A DNA stretch of 58,862 nucleotides from a virus. Shown one piece after another: positions 33,037-40,314 of the stretch (position 1 is its first letter; every line of letters starts with the position of its first letter). The stretch covers positions 1 through 58,862 of the IMG/VR virus record IMGVR_UViG_3300046538_000184; one strand, given 5' to 3'. The translations under genes and the position numbers were made by a program. The notes beneath the pieces are model-generated. The model was not told the DNA's origin. It saw nothing but the letters and a program-made list of their open reading frames with translations, and did no database searches.

Positions 33037-33503
33037 GCAGCCTCCTGACTCAGAAGATCATCGAAGTACACGCCCTGCTGTGCGAAGCGCGCGACGATCC
33101 GGTCGGTGTACGCCACGCCTTGAACGCGATTGAACAGGCTTGTCACGGGGAAGCCGTCCGGCCCGAACAGCTTGCAGCCTCCCATCATGGCCAGCTTCGT
33201 CTCGTAAGGAAGGTGGCGCATGACGCGGTACCACTCCGCTTGAAACCCGGCATCCTCGTTCAGCAGGATCTGCACGCCGACGTGCAACTTGCAGTACCGG
33301 CGAGCGTCGGACTCGTCGCCGATCTGGGTCATCTCTGCGATGCGCTTGTACATCGCGAACCACAGCCGGTTCTGGTCGAGCGTGCGATCCTTTCCCGGGC
33401 GCAGCGATACGACGACGAACTTCTTGTCGCGGTACATGGCGCTAAGCTTCGTGATGGCCTCGGAGAGTTTCGCCTGACAGTTCACGGAGATTTTGTCAGC
33501 CAT
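33033..33503 (-). CDS. ninB: NinB recombination mediator
   Basis: A 156-aa NinB-type protein: PGKDRTLDQNRLWFAMYKRIAE, DARRYCKLHVGVQIL and MRHLPYETKLAMM are family signatures. NinB (Orf) binds single-stranded DNA and helps load annealing proteins. Confidence 0.92.
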   Translation of the reverse strand: MADKISVNCQAKLSEAITKLSAMYRDKKFVVVSLRPGKDRTLDQNRLWFAMYKRIAEMTQIGDESDARRYCKLHVGVQILLNEDAGFQAEWYRVMRHLPYETKLAMMGGCKLFGPDGFPVTSLFNRVQGVAYTDRIVARFAQQGVYFDDLLSQEAA

Positions 33504-33723
33504 GGGTGGCCACCTTGTTCGGCAATCCGTTGATCAGCTCGCCGAGTTGCTGTCTCAGTCGCTCGTTCTCGGCCAGCAACTCCAGCGCGACCTCCTCCAC
33601 GGCCTTCTCCCCGAGAAAGTCCTGCAGCGCCTCGGTATTGCGCTTCCAGTCTGCACAATCGGTGCGGCACGACGCCGCCTCGGCCCACAGCAGCTTCTGG
33701 AGTTTTGTTTTGTCGATGGTCAT
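33496..33723 (-). CDS. Small coiled-coil hypothetical (75 aa)
   Basis: A 75-aa protein ending in a leucine-rich heptad stretch (ALELLAENERLRQQL). It is translationally linked to both neighbours by short overlaps. Function is unknown. Confidence 0.65.
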   Translation of the reverse strand: MTIDKTKLQKLLWAEAASCRTDCADWKRNTEALQDFLGEKAVEEVALELLAENERLRQQLGELINGLPNKVATHG

Positions 33724-34517
33724 TGAGCCGCACTCCTTGCTTCCAATTGTTCGGCCTGTTGAATCAGCAGCGCCCGGCGATCCGCCAGCTCGTTGGCTGC
33801 CAGAATTCGCAGTTCTGTTTTTTCCTCGGCCGATGCTTGGCGCATGGCAAGCATCGAATCCTTCACCGCGGCGAGCTTCTCGCGCAGTTTTGGCGAAGGC
33901 CGGGTTACATCACCGGTGAGCAGCGCAACGACGGCCCAGCCGTCTTCGGTAACTGGCGCGACACTCAAGTCGGCCAGGTACAACTGCCCCCGCTCATGTG
34001 GGATCCGTTGCATCTGCACGGCCTTGGTGATCGCCTGGGTGCGGCGGTTGGCGTCGAATCCAACCGACACATGCCAATTGACGTTTTTGTTGTCCTCCCG
34101 AGCCTGCCCCACCAGGCGCTCGTAAGCGCTGTTGAACGCCATGCGCGCACCAACTTTGTCGCCGGCATCGAGGACAGGTTTTGCGGCTGCCAGCGCGAGC
34201 TGAATTTCATCAGTAAGCACCACGGTTTCGAACTCGTCGTTCGTAGTCATGGCGATCGCCCAAGCTTCGTCCTTGCCCGGGCGACCATCTGCAACCTGAA
34301 CTCGCTGGAGGATATCAGCCATGGCCAACTTGCCTTTCACTTCGAAGCGGCAAGCCTTCAGCGCGGCCTTCACCACCTGCACCGGGTAAGCACAGAGATC
34401 TTCGGCCATGATCGCCGCGGTACCTGGGTTCATTTCCTGACCCATGGCCTCGGCGGTGGCGCAGATCGCTGCAGCAAGCCCGGCAACCTGCTGGTCGTTC
34501 ATTTCAAAGGTATTCAT
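33720..34517 (-). CDS. Replication-module hypothetical (265 aa)
   Basis: A helical 265-aa protein directly after the O-like initiator, the position of helicase loader P in lambda. It contains ADILQRVQVADGRPGKDEAWAIA, common to phage replication-module proteins of unknown role. No Walker motif is visible, so it is not a DnaC-type ATPase. A loader-like role is inference. Confidence 0.7.
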   Translation of the reverse strand: MNTFEMNDQQVAGLAAAICATAEAMGQEMNPGTAAIMAEDLCAYPVQVVKAALKACRFEVKGKLAMADILQRVQVADGRPGKDEAWAIAMTTNDEFETVVLTDEIQLALAAAKPVLDAGDKVGARMAFNSAYERLVGQAREDNKNVNWHVSVGFDANRRTQAITKAVQMQRIPHERGQLYLADLSVAPVTEDGWAVVALLTGDVTRPSPKLREKLAAVKDSMLAMRQASAEEKTELRILAANELADRRALLIQQAEQLEARSAAQ

Positions 34518-35475
34518 TGCGCTCTCCCGCTTGGCGCTTGGCCAAGACCATTTGCGCGGCCTGCTCGGCGGCGGAAACGTTCGCTTCGGTACGTTCCATC
34601 TGGCGGGCAGTTGTCCCGTTGATGCGCTGACCGGTCACCCATTGGGTGTGGTAGCTCTCGGCGTTGGCCAGCAGTTCGTTGAGGCTGTGGCACTTGCGCA
34701 GAACGGCGGCATCGCTGGTTTTCAGGTAGTGCGCGGCGACGTGGTGAGCGACATCGGCGCCGAGGCGGTCGACCAGTTGCCCAAGCTGGCCACCGACCTT
34801 GGCGTTCCACACCGGCCAGGTGCTGTAGCGCTTGCGGTAGGCCATGGCGTAGTTCGCCCAGACCTTGAAGGTTTTGCAGGACTGGTCCTTGGGGCCCGGC
34901 ATGTCAGCGGGAATCTCAACCCGTGGCGCATCGGTGCGGTCAACAACAAGCATTAAGTTGCGGGACGGCTTGTCCGGGCTGCCTCGCAAGCCCTGACTGG
35001 TATCCTGATTAGTACCCTGATGATTGGTATCCTGATTTGTCGGAGATTTTTCCGACCCTGCCTCGGATTTTTTTCCGACCTTGATCGGAGATTTCTCCGA
35101 GGTAGATCGGATTTTTTTCCGACCTCCGTTCTTTGGTGGGGTCGGATATTTTTCCGACCCGTCGAGCTTCTGGTTCCACTCGATCGCCTTTTCTGTCAGG
35201 CGAAAAAGTGTGATGTTCGAAGTACTGGAAAGCTCAATCAAACCGGCTTCTTCCAGAGCCTTAAGCATGCGGTAAGCGGTGTCTGGCTTATCCGTAAGCA
35301 GCGGCAGCTCCTCTGTGATCTTGGCCTTGCTCAGAGCGAAGAAGATCCCGTCGTCAGTCTTGATTGGCTTGGTCCAGCTCGGGCAGCCGTAGACGAAGGC
35401 AAACAGCAGGGCCTGCTGAGAATTTAGCCCCCACTCCAAGGCCTTCACCTGATTGATGGTTACGGTGAACTGCAT
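34504..35475 (-). CDS. O-like replication initiator with internal iterons
   Basis: The start at 35475 (MQFTVTINQVKALEWG) is preferred. The 323-aa protein has an N-terminal winged-helix-like region (residues 1-100: KITEELPLLTDKPDTAYRMLKALEEAGLIEL), a low-complexity linker (about 105-165, repeating EKSP and NQDT units) and a C-terminal helical domain. The linker is encoded by five DNA iterons, mirroring lambda, where ori lies inside O. Confidence 0.78.
   Translation of the reverse strand: MQFTVTINQVKALEWGLNSQQALLFAFVYGCPSWTKPIKTDDGIFFALSKAKITEELPLLTDKPDTAYRMLKALEEAGLIELSSTSNITLFRLTEKAIEWNQKLDGSEKYPTPPKNGGRKKIRSTSEKSPIKVGKKSEAGSEKSPTNQDTNHQGTNQDTSQGLRGSPDKPSRNLMLVVDRTDAPRVEIPADMPGPKDQSCKTFKVWANYAMAYRKRYSTWPVWNAKVGGQLGQLVDRLGADVAHHVAAHYLKTSDAAVLRKCHSLNELLANAESYHTQWVTGQRINGTTARQMERTEANVSAAEQAAQMVLAKRQAGERNEYL
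35025..35158. other. Probable replication origin: five iterons inside the O-like gene
   Basis: Five 16-bp imperfect palindromes of form TCGGA-N6-TCCGA occur at 35040-35055, 35063-35078, 35085-35100, 35107-35122 and 35142-35157. The first four are spaced 22-23 bp, two helical turns, so they face one side of the helix. All have T-rich centres. A second repeat, TGGTATCCTGATT, occurs at 34998-35010 and 35025-35037 beside them. Confidence 0.75.
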
Positions 35476-35514
35476 GTCAGGTGTTCCTGACGCAGGATGG
35501 AAAAACAAACGTGC

Positions 35515-35551
35515 GCGACACGTTCAGTGATTTCCGAAAACGTGTCGCGAC
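35515..35551. promoter_or_regulatory. Paired-palindrome site, copy 2 of 3
   Basis: GCGACAC-N20-GTGTCGCGAC, upstream of the O-like gene start and of the Oop-like promoter. It has the same spacing as 29922-29958. Confidence 0.6.
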
Positions 35552-35564
35552 AGTGTTCTGAGTA

Positions 35565-35642
35565 TTGCTGGAATTTGGCTGGTTCTGCATAATCAGGCCT
35601 CTCTAGTTTACGAATCAGCCGACCTCGACCGTCGGCTTTTTT
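35565..35642 (+). ncRNA. Oop-like short RNA (promoter plus terminator)
   Basis: TTGCTG (35565-35570), 17 bp, CATAAT (35588-35593) forms a plus-strand promoter against the flanking minus-strand genes. The transcript would start near 35600 and stop at the hairpin AGCCGAC/GTCGGCT (35617-35637) plus T run, about 40-45 nt. Its place between the CII-like and O-like genes, on the opposite strand, matches lambda oop. It ends just before the CII-like stop codon. Confidence 0.6.
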
Positions 35643-35653
35643 GTGCCTGTCGT

Positions 35654-36079
35654 TTAGGCTGCCTTCACGGACTGCTTGAACACTTCCAGGCTGACAATCA
35701 CTTCCTCAGCCTCTTTAAGCAGGCTCGTTTTCTCGACCGAGCAGACTCGCCCATCAGCCTGTGCGTCGAATGCGAGGCGGGTGACGTCGGCAAGATCAGC
35801 ATGGAGGCGTAACAGCGCGGAGTTGAGGTTGATGCCCTCAGGTTTTTCCTTCGGCACCAAGTCGAAGCCGAACGATTCCGCCCAAGCTTTCAGTGGCCTG
35901 AAATCCTGGGTGAACTTCATGATCCGGTGCAGCTCTTCCACGTTCATGCGGTGGGTTTCGTAATGCGGGTTCGCCTTCTGTGAAACCAGCGTGCGGCTAG
36001 TGAAGTCAGCGCCCTCTGCAATGCGCCCCGCTCCGTGGGTGTCCACCACGTCATAAATGGCTGACATCAATTCCTGCAT
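35654..36079 (-). CDS. Phage regulatory protein CII-like (CP76 family)
   Basis: A 141-aa protein with VVDTHGAGRIAEGADFTSRTLVSQKANPH... NVEELHRIMKF, the CII/CP76-type regulator pattern. An N-terminal helix-turn-helix is followed by an oligomerisation helix. It would set the lysis-lysogeny balance. It is the second gene of the PR transcript. Confidence 0.85.
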   Translation of the reverse strand: MQELMSAIYDVVDTHGAGRIAEGADFTSRTLVSQKANPHYETHRMNVEELHRIMKFTQDFRPLKAWAESFGFDLVPKEKPEGINLNSALLRLHADLADVTRLAFDAQADGRVCSVEKTSLLKEAEEVIVSLEVFKQSVKAA

Positions 36080-36157
36080 GTAACACCTCGAGATTCTTTA
36101 CGTGGCGCCCTGCAGTTGCAGAGGCGATCATCTGTTCACGAATTGCGGCCAGCAAAC

Positions 36158-36370
36158 TCATGCGGCGGATCTGGCGCTCTTTCCGCGAGTGCACAACTCG
36201 CGAGCAGTAATTTTTCCGCCGGTCAACTCCTCCGCTAGAAATGCCTTTTCGGCGCGCATCGGATGAATCCCGGAAACCCAGTACGAAACTGCGGCCTGAG
36301 ACACGTCGAGTGCTAAAGCGGTTTTGGTTTGCCCGCCGAAGAAGTCGACGAGCCTTTCGATAGGGGTCAT
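36158..36370 (-). CDS. Cro-like repressor
   Basis: A 70-aa helix-turn-helix protein (GGQTKTALALDVSQAAVSYW) divergent from CI across the operator region, with a GAGGG Shine-Dalgarno. It resembles the Cro/YdaS group and should oppose CI at the shared operators. Confidence 0.85.
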   Translation of the reverse strand: MTPIERLVDFFGGQTKTALALDVSQAAVSYWVSGIHPMRAEKAFLAEELTGGKITARELCTRGKSARSAA

Positions 36371-36385
36371 CAGACAGCCCTCATA

Positions 36386-36428
36386 ATAAGCCTGCTTATA
36401 TCGTATTTAGAAGCAGGCTTATTTGCAA
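36386..36428. promoter_or_regulatory. OR operators and PR promoter
   Basis: Operators ATAAGCCTGCTTAT (36386-36399) and AGAAGCAGGCTTAT (36409-36422) are centred 23 bp apart. The minus-strand PR promoter overlaps them: TTGCAA (36423-36428), 17 bp, TACGAT (36400-36405). The same ATAAGC-N2-GCTTAT operator recurs at PL. Confidence 0.82.
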
Positions 36429-36452
36429 GCCAATAAGGGAACTTATAAATTC

Positions 36453-37115
36453 ATGTGCATGAGCACACTTGCAGAACGTCTAAAAGAAGCGCGAAAACAT
36501 GCCAAGCTGACCCAGGCAAAACTTGCCGCAGTTTCGGGCGTTGAGCAGCCACTTATTTCCCAGCTGGAAACAGGAAAAAATCTCCAGAGCGCGCACCTTC
36601 CAAAATTCGCCCACATATGCGGCGTCAGCGCCATTTGGCTTTCGGACAACATCGGTCCAATGGTTGTCGACTCCAAAGAGAAGTCCAACGTGTCTGTGGC
36701 TTCGCAGCCGGCACAGAGTTATCGCTATCCGGTGATCAGTTGGGTGTCTGCGGGATCTTGGGCGGAAGCAGTAGAGCCCTACCCAGCTGGAATTTCGGAT
36801 AACTACGAATTTTCGGAGTACGACTCAAAAGGATCTGCTTTCTGGCTCACCGTGAAAGGCGACTCGATGACGGCCCCCGCCGGCCAGAGCATCACGGAAG
36901 GCACACTGATCCTCGTCGACACTGAAGCTGAGGTGGTGCCAGGTAAGCTGGTCGTAGCCAAGCTGCCAGATAGCAACGAAGCCACATTCAAAAAGCTCGT
37001 TAGCGACGGCGGGAGGTTGTTCCTCAAGCCGCTGAACCCTAGTTATCCAATTGAACCGTTTGACGAGAATTGCCGCATCGTAGGCGTAGTGGTGCGTGCA
37101 CTGCAGAAGTTCTGA
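36453..37115 (+). CDS. CI-type LexA-like self-cleaving repressor
   Basis: Starts at 36453 (or ATG 36459; numbering here from the latter). An XRE helix-turn-helix (residues 1-60: KLTQAKLAAVSGVEQPLISQLE) joins an S24 peptidase domain. The Ala98-Gly99 cleavage site is in WVSAGSW, Ser136 is in KGDSM and the catalytic lysine is about 178 in ATFKKL. RecA-stimulated self-cleavage would make the prophage SOS-inducible. Confidence 0.94.
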   Translation: MCMSTLAERLKEARKHAKLTQAKLAAVSGVEQPLISQLETGKNLQSAHLPKFAHICGVSAIWLSDNIGPMVVDSKEKSNVSVASQPAQSYRYPVISWVSAGSWAEAVEPYPAGISDNYEFSEYDSKGSAFWLTVKGDSMTAPAGQSITEGTLILVDTEAEVVPGKLVVAKLPDSNEATFKKLVSDGGRLFLKPLNPSYPIEPFDENCRIVGVVVRALQKF

Positions 37116-37210
37116 TAAAGCCCAACATCCGTCGGCAAGCTGGCCATATCGCTACTCAGTGGTCGCTTGAGCTGATAGCGCCGAACCTACTACAAAGGGA
37201 TCAAGGATCG

Positions 37211-37462
37211 ATGGTAGATCTGATGCAGCAGCTTGATGGTCCAAGGACTGCACAGCAGGAGTTGTTCTACGACCTTGAGGACGCTACGGCGATCATCGGC
37301 TGGTCAGTAACCGAGTTGACTGCAATTGCCGGGGTCGCGCGGCCACCTGATGAATCCGTTTCCTTGATGAAGATGGCTGCACTGCTAACTGCTCAGCAGG
37401 AAAAGCTTCGCGGCTATGCGTATGAGGTGAAGGCAGGGCGGATCGTTCGTGCGGAGGAATAG
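37211..37462 (+). CDS. Hypothetical protein downstream of CI (83 aa)
   Basis: The ATG at 37211 follows AAGGATC. It is an acidic, helical 83-aa protein (MVDLMQQLDGPRTAQQELF) with no motif recognised. The frame is open further upstream, but that overlaps the CI end. Confidence 0.55.
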   Translation: MVDLMQQLDGPRTAQQELFYDLEDATAIIGWSVTELTAIAGVARPPDESVSLMKMAALLTAQQEKLRGYAYEVKAGRIVRAEE

Positions 37463-37571
37463 GCCCTGCAAGGTGCTGGGATGGGCAGAAAGCTAAGGCT
37501 CGGTCAAAGCGTCCTGATAAGTCTACGACCGCCCTGTGCGAGTTCAGCCGACCAAATGTCTTGGCCGCCTA

Positions 37572-37622
37572 TTGCATGCTAATTTTTTCCACCTACAATG
37601 TAGGAACGAAAAATTAGCATGC
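37572..37622 (+). promoter_or_regulatory. Promoter with 49-bp concentric dyad operator
   Basis: TTGCAT (37572-37577), 16 bp, TACAAT (37594-37599). Perfect 14-bp arms GCATGCTAATTTTT (37574-37587) and AAAAATTAGCATGC (37609-37622) share the centre 37598 with an inner palindrome CCTAC-AAT-GTAGG (37592-37604). It covers the promoter of the following two-gene operon, so autoregulation by its XRE-domain protein is likely. Confidence 0.75.
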
Positions 37623-37631
37623 GAGCTAAAT

Positions 37632-38297
37632 ATGCCTAATCACAATGCACTGATCATAGATCAACCGGCCTCAGTGCTGGATGCACTTCAGTCTCTAGGA
37701 GTGACGCGCGAAGCTGTGATTCACATTGCCAGGTCTGCGGTATCTGCACGATCTGAATACTTACCTGGAATAGACGCGGTTAATTTTCCCGGTACACGCG
37801 CCTATCAAGAGGGCATCCGCCAAACGCGCCTACGGCTTAAAGCGTTGCCACAGGGATGGGTTACTAGAAAATTCAATAACATAGAGCTCGTATACAGCGC
37901 CGATTTGGGGGTCATGGTTGGTTTTCAAAACGTAGACCGCGCCTGCGGTGACATTGATCCCAAGGCTATCTCTGAGCGCGGAGAAGGCACTAGGCAACTG
38001 GTCTCCCTTCCCTATCAACGCAGCCTTTTCAGCAGCGACAGGGTTGGCACTATTCCAAAAGCTATCGGGGCCTTTCCGGTGATCTGGTTTATTTGCGTTG
38101 CCGCTCATTCAGACCGCATTCAAGTCGAGGTGTCCAGACCAAAGCCGTTCACGTCCGATCAGTTTGAAGGATTTTTTGAGCGAATCTTCATTGCGGACGA
38201 GCCTGTAAATGACAAGCCACTTGATGAAGTGGTCGTTGACGACCAGATAGATGAACCCGAAATCTTTATCAGCAAAAAGCAAAATGGCAACTCTTAA
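37632..38297 (+). CDS. Partner protein of XRE-ImmA (221 aa), unknown
   Basis: Starts at 37632, 10 nt after the dyad. A 221-aa protein with helical N-terminus (SVLDALQSLGVTREAVIHIAR), a mixed middle with a hydrophobic stretch (FPVIWFICVAAH) and an acidic tail. No family was recognised. Its last 14 nt overlap the next gene, so the two are co-translated. It could be a toxin or the target/partner of the peptidase. Confidence 0.75.
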   Translation: MPNHNALIIDQPASVLDALQSLGVTREAVIHIARSAVSARSEYLPGIDAVNFPGTRAYQEGIRQTRLRLKALPQGWVTRKFNNIELVYSADLGVMVGFQNVDRACGDIDPKAISERGEGTRQLVSLPYQRSLFSSDRVGTIPKAIGAFPVIWFICVAAHSDRIQVEVSRPKPFTSDQFEGFFERIFIADEPVNDKPLDEVVVDDQIDEPEIFISKKQNGNS

Positions 38298-39357
38298 TCT
38301 TTCGAGACTGACCCTGGCAAGAAAGCGCAGGCAGCTGACTAAAAAGCAGCTTGCCGAGATGGCCGGAATATCCAGTATTACCCTGACCCGCATCGATACG
38401 GGAGTAATCACGTCCCCGGGCGATGACACCGTCGAAGCGCTGGCGCGAGCTTTGGGCTACCCCGTCAGTTTTTTTTATCTAGATGATGTTGATGAGCTGG
38501 ATGAGAAAGAGGTTAGCTTCAGAAGCCTAAAAGCCATGACTGCAAGGCAGGCTGATGCAGCCATCGCTAGCGGCTCGCTTGGCTATATTTTCAATGAGTG
38601 GGTTTCCGGCAAGTTCAATATGCCCACTCCAGACCTGCCAGAACTCAGATCTGAGGACCCAGCGTCAGCTGCGGCATCCATTCGAAGGCATTGGGGAATT
38701 GGATTCAGACCGATCCCTAATCTGATAAGGCTGATGGAATCTAAAGGGGTCAGAGTTTTCACTCTCTCGGAAGGGAAAAACGTAGATGCTTTTTCCTTCT
38801 GGAGGGATGGAACGCCGTTTATTTTCCTGAACACAGTGAAGTCTGCAGAGCGGAGCAGGTTTGATGCTGCTCATGAGCTTGGTCATTTGTTAATGCACTC
38901 TCATGGATACCCCGAAGGTCGAGAGGTCGAGAAGGATGCTGATAGCTTTGCATCACATCTTTTAATGCCTAGAGAGGATGTTTTATCTCAGCTACCAGCT
39001 TCCCCATCCATCAGAAGCCTGGTGTCTGGAAAAAAAAGGTGGGGAGTTTCGGTGGTTGCATTGGCGCGAACAGCGAAAGATGTAGGGCTTCTAACTGACT
39101 GGCATTATCGAGAACTGTGCAAGCAAATGGCCTCTGCTGGTTATAGATCGGTAGAGCCCGAACCTATTCCTCGCGAAAGATCAGCGCTGTGGAAGATGGT
39201 GCTTGAAGAGCTATGGAAGGATAGGTACACCAAAGAGTCCATAGCCGATCAGCTCGAACTACCGCTAGACGAAATTGATTCCTTGCTGCAAGGAGTGCTT
39301 GGCGGACCTGACAATTCAAACCAGATTTTTGAGCGAGCGCCCTTGCGTCTTGTGTAA
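38284..39357 (+). CDS. XRE-domain ImmA/IrrE metallopeptidase
   Basis: A 357-aa fusion. An XRE helix-turn-helix (residues 11-60) precedes an ImmA/IrrE zinc peptidase domain with HELGH at 197-201 and a following conserved KDADSFASHLLMP. ImmA/IrrE proteases cleave XRE-type repressors in response to stress. Here the helix-turn-helix and protease are one chain. The gene is coupled to the 221-aa partner and ends at a strong terminator, forming a self-contained module. Confidence 0.9.
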   Translation: MATLNLSRLTLARKRRQLTKKQLAEMAGISSITLTRIDTGVITSPGDDTVEALARALGYPVSFFYLDDVDELDEKEVSFRSLKAMTARQADAAIASGSLGYIFNEWVSGKFNMPTPDLPELRSEDPASAAASIRRHWGIGFRPIPNLIRLMESKGVRVFTLSEGKNVDAFSFWRDGTPFIFLNTVKSAERSRFDAAHELGHLLMHSHGYPEGREVEKDADSFASHLLMPREDVLSQLPASPSIRSLVSGKKRWGVSVVALARTAKDVGLLTDWHYRELCKQMASAGYRSVEPEPIPRERSALWKMVLEELWKDRYTKESIADQLELPLDEIDSLLQGVLGGPDNSNQIFERAPLRLV

Positions 39358-39361
39358 AAAT

Positions 39362-39386
39362 AGCCCGGCCCGTGCCGGGCTTTTTC
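39362..39386 (+). terminator. Intrinsic terminator after XRE-ImmA operon
   Basis: AGCCCGGC-CCGT-GCCGGGCT followed by five Ts. Confidence 0.85.
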
Positions 39387-39402
39387 GTTCCGCCCTTGCC
39401 TG

Positions 39403-39489
39403 CTATGTGCCGCCCTCAAGCCCTTCGATTGCCTGGGCAAACTTCACCCCTGCCTTTCTAACGAGTTGTCGCCATTCGGCTGCAGTCAC
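39403..39489 (-). CDS. Small hypothetical (28 aa), GTG start
   Basis: A GTG start overlaps the upstream stop (GTGA), suggesting coupling to the 45-aa gene. The peptide VTAAEWRQLVRKAGVKFAQ is amphipathic. It is too short to classify. Confidence 0.4.
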   Translation of the reverse strand: MTAAEWRQLVRKAGVKFAQAIEGLEGGT

Positions 39490-39623
39490 CCCCCTTCCTG
39501 CTCCATCAAATCGGCCATTTTCAGTAAATCATCATGTTGATCCTCAACATCCATCCGGATCTCGGGTGCGTCCAGCAGCATGCGCCAAGCGGTAAGTGCG
39601 TGTTCTTTACGATCGTCGCTCAT
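39486..39623 (-). CDS. Small hypothetical (45 aa)
   Basis: A minus-strand frame opening MSDDRKEHALTAWRMLLDA with acidic, helical composition. It is convergent with the XRE-ImmA operon. Coding potential is supported by its overlap with a second small frame, not by homology. Confidence 0.45.
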   Translation of the reverse strand: MSDDRKEHALTAWRMLLDAPEIRMDVEDQHDDLLKMADLMEQEGG

Positions 39624-39763
39624 GGTGAGCACCAAGTGTGTCTGTGAACCGGTAGACGTGGTGGATGGTGGCGTTCAATCGCACCTACATATGGCAAAGC
39701 TAGACGCACAGACAGTTACGCTCCCCTCCCCCTCTCTCTTGCCAAACCCTGGGAGGATCAATA

Positions 39764-39779
39764 CTGTATGTATATCCAG
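39764..39779. promoter_or_regulatory. LexA (SOS) box upstream of DUF1654 gene
   Basis: CTGTATGTATATCCAG fits CTG-N10-CAG. It ends 19 bp before the ATG at 39799, with AAGGAG in between. Confidence 0.7.
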
Positions 39780-39798
39780 TATCAGCAAGGAGCTATAA

Positions 39799-40050
39799 AT
39801 GCCCGCTACCGCTTTTCCAGTTACACACTCTCGAGACTCATATGAGCTTGTCGGGCGCCGCATTCAGCGCCTTATAACTGCGCCAAAAATGCAGAAAATC
39901 CAGGTAGTGACTGTCGCCCGAAATGACGACGAAAGCCCTGAGGCGTGGCAGCGAGTAATTCAAGAGATCGGTGAAACCTGCGGTGTGCGCGTCGAACATC
40001 TTGAGGGCGGCACTGTCCGGATCGGCTGGCGAGACTACTGCGACGCCTAA
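39799..40050 (+). CDS. DUF1654 family protein, SOS-regulated
   Basis: An 83-aa protein with DSYELVGRRIQRLITAP, SPEAWQRVIQEI and a C-terminal VRIGWRDY, the DUF1654 pattern found almost only in Pseudomonas and its phages. A LexA box and AAGGAG precede it, and a terminator follows. The biochemical role is unknown; SOS linkage suggests damage response or induction timing. Confidence 0.85.
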   Translation: MPATAFPVTHSRDSYELVGRRIQRLITAPKMQKIQVVTVARNDDESPEAWQRVIQEIGETCGVRVEHLEGGTVRIGWRDYCDA

Positions 40051-40053
40051 ACG

Positions 40054-40077
40054 AGCCCGCCACTGAGCGGGCTTTTT
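40054..40077 (+). terminator. Intrinsic terminator after DUF1654 gene
   Basis: AGCCCGC-loop-GCGGGCT followed by five Ts. Confidence 0.85.
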
Positions 40078-40096
40078 ATCGTGCGCTGAAAATTAT

Positions 40097-40138
40097 ATAA
40101 GCGTGCTTATTGACGAAATAGATAAGCAGACTTATATT
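40097..40138 (+). promoter_or_regulatory. OL operators and PL promoter
   Basis: Operators ATAAGCGTGCTTAT (40097-40110) and ATAAGCAGACTTAT (40122-40135) match those at OR. The promoter TTGACG (40110-40115), 17 bp, TATATT (40133-40138) is overlapped by both, so CI or Cro binding would block it. It drives the plus-strand early operon. Confidence 0.85.
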
Positions 40139-40187
40139 TGAGCCATCACAGTGATACAGCCACTGCGAAGGGCCTCAAGAGACCCGC

Positions 40188-40235
40188 TGCTCTTTAACAG
40201 TCAGGAATCTTCGCGGATCGATCCCCGGAAACGGG
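40188..40235 (+). promoter_or_regulatory. nut-like leader: boxA plus GAAA-loop hairpin
   Basis: TGCTCTTTAACA (40188-40199) matches the bacterial rRNA boxA that binds NusB/S10. Downstream CCCG-GAAA-CGGG (40224-40235) is a short GNRA-tetraloop hairpin in the place of boxB. It lies about 45 nt into the PL transcript, suggesting antitermination. The 170-nt leader around it holds no gene. Confidence 0.65.
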
Positions 40236-40314
40236 CATAGCGCGAAACACAAACTTCGATCTCCATGCAGGCTCTGGAACCTGCCGGACTCTCCATATGG
40301 GAGGACGCCAAACC

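Noticed and set aside
32922-33533. A 203-codon plus-strand frame opposite NinB
   Set aside because: Antisense to a recognised NinB gene; no independent support.
35025-35158. Regular short repeats as a possible CRISPR array
   Set aside because: Units are 16-bp palindromes at 22-bp spacing with near-constant spacers inside a coding gene; no cas genes. They are origin iterons.
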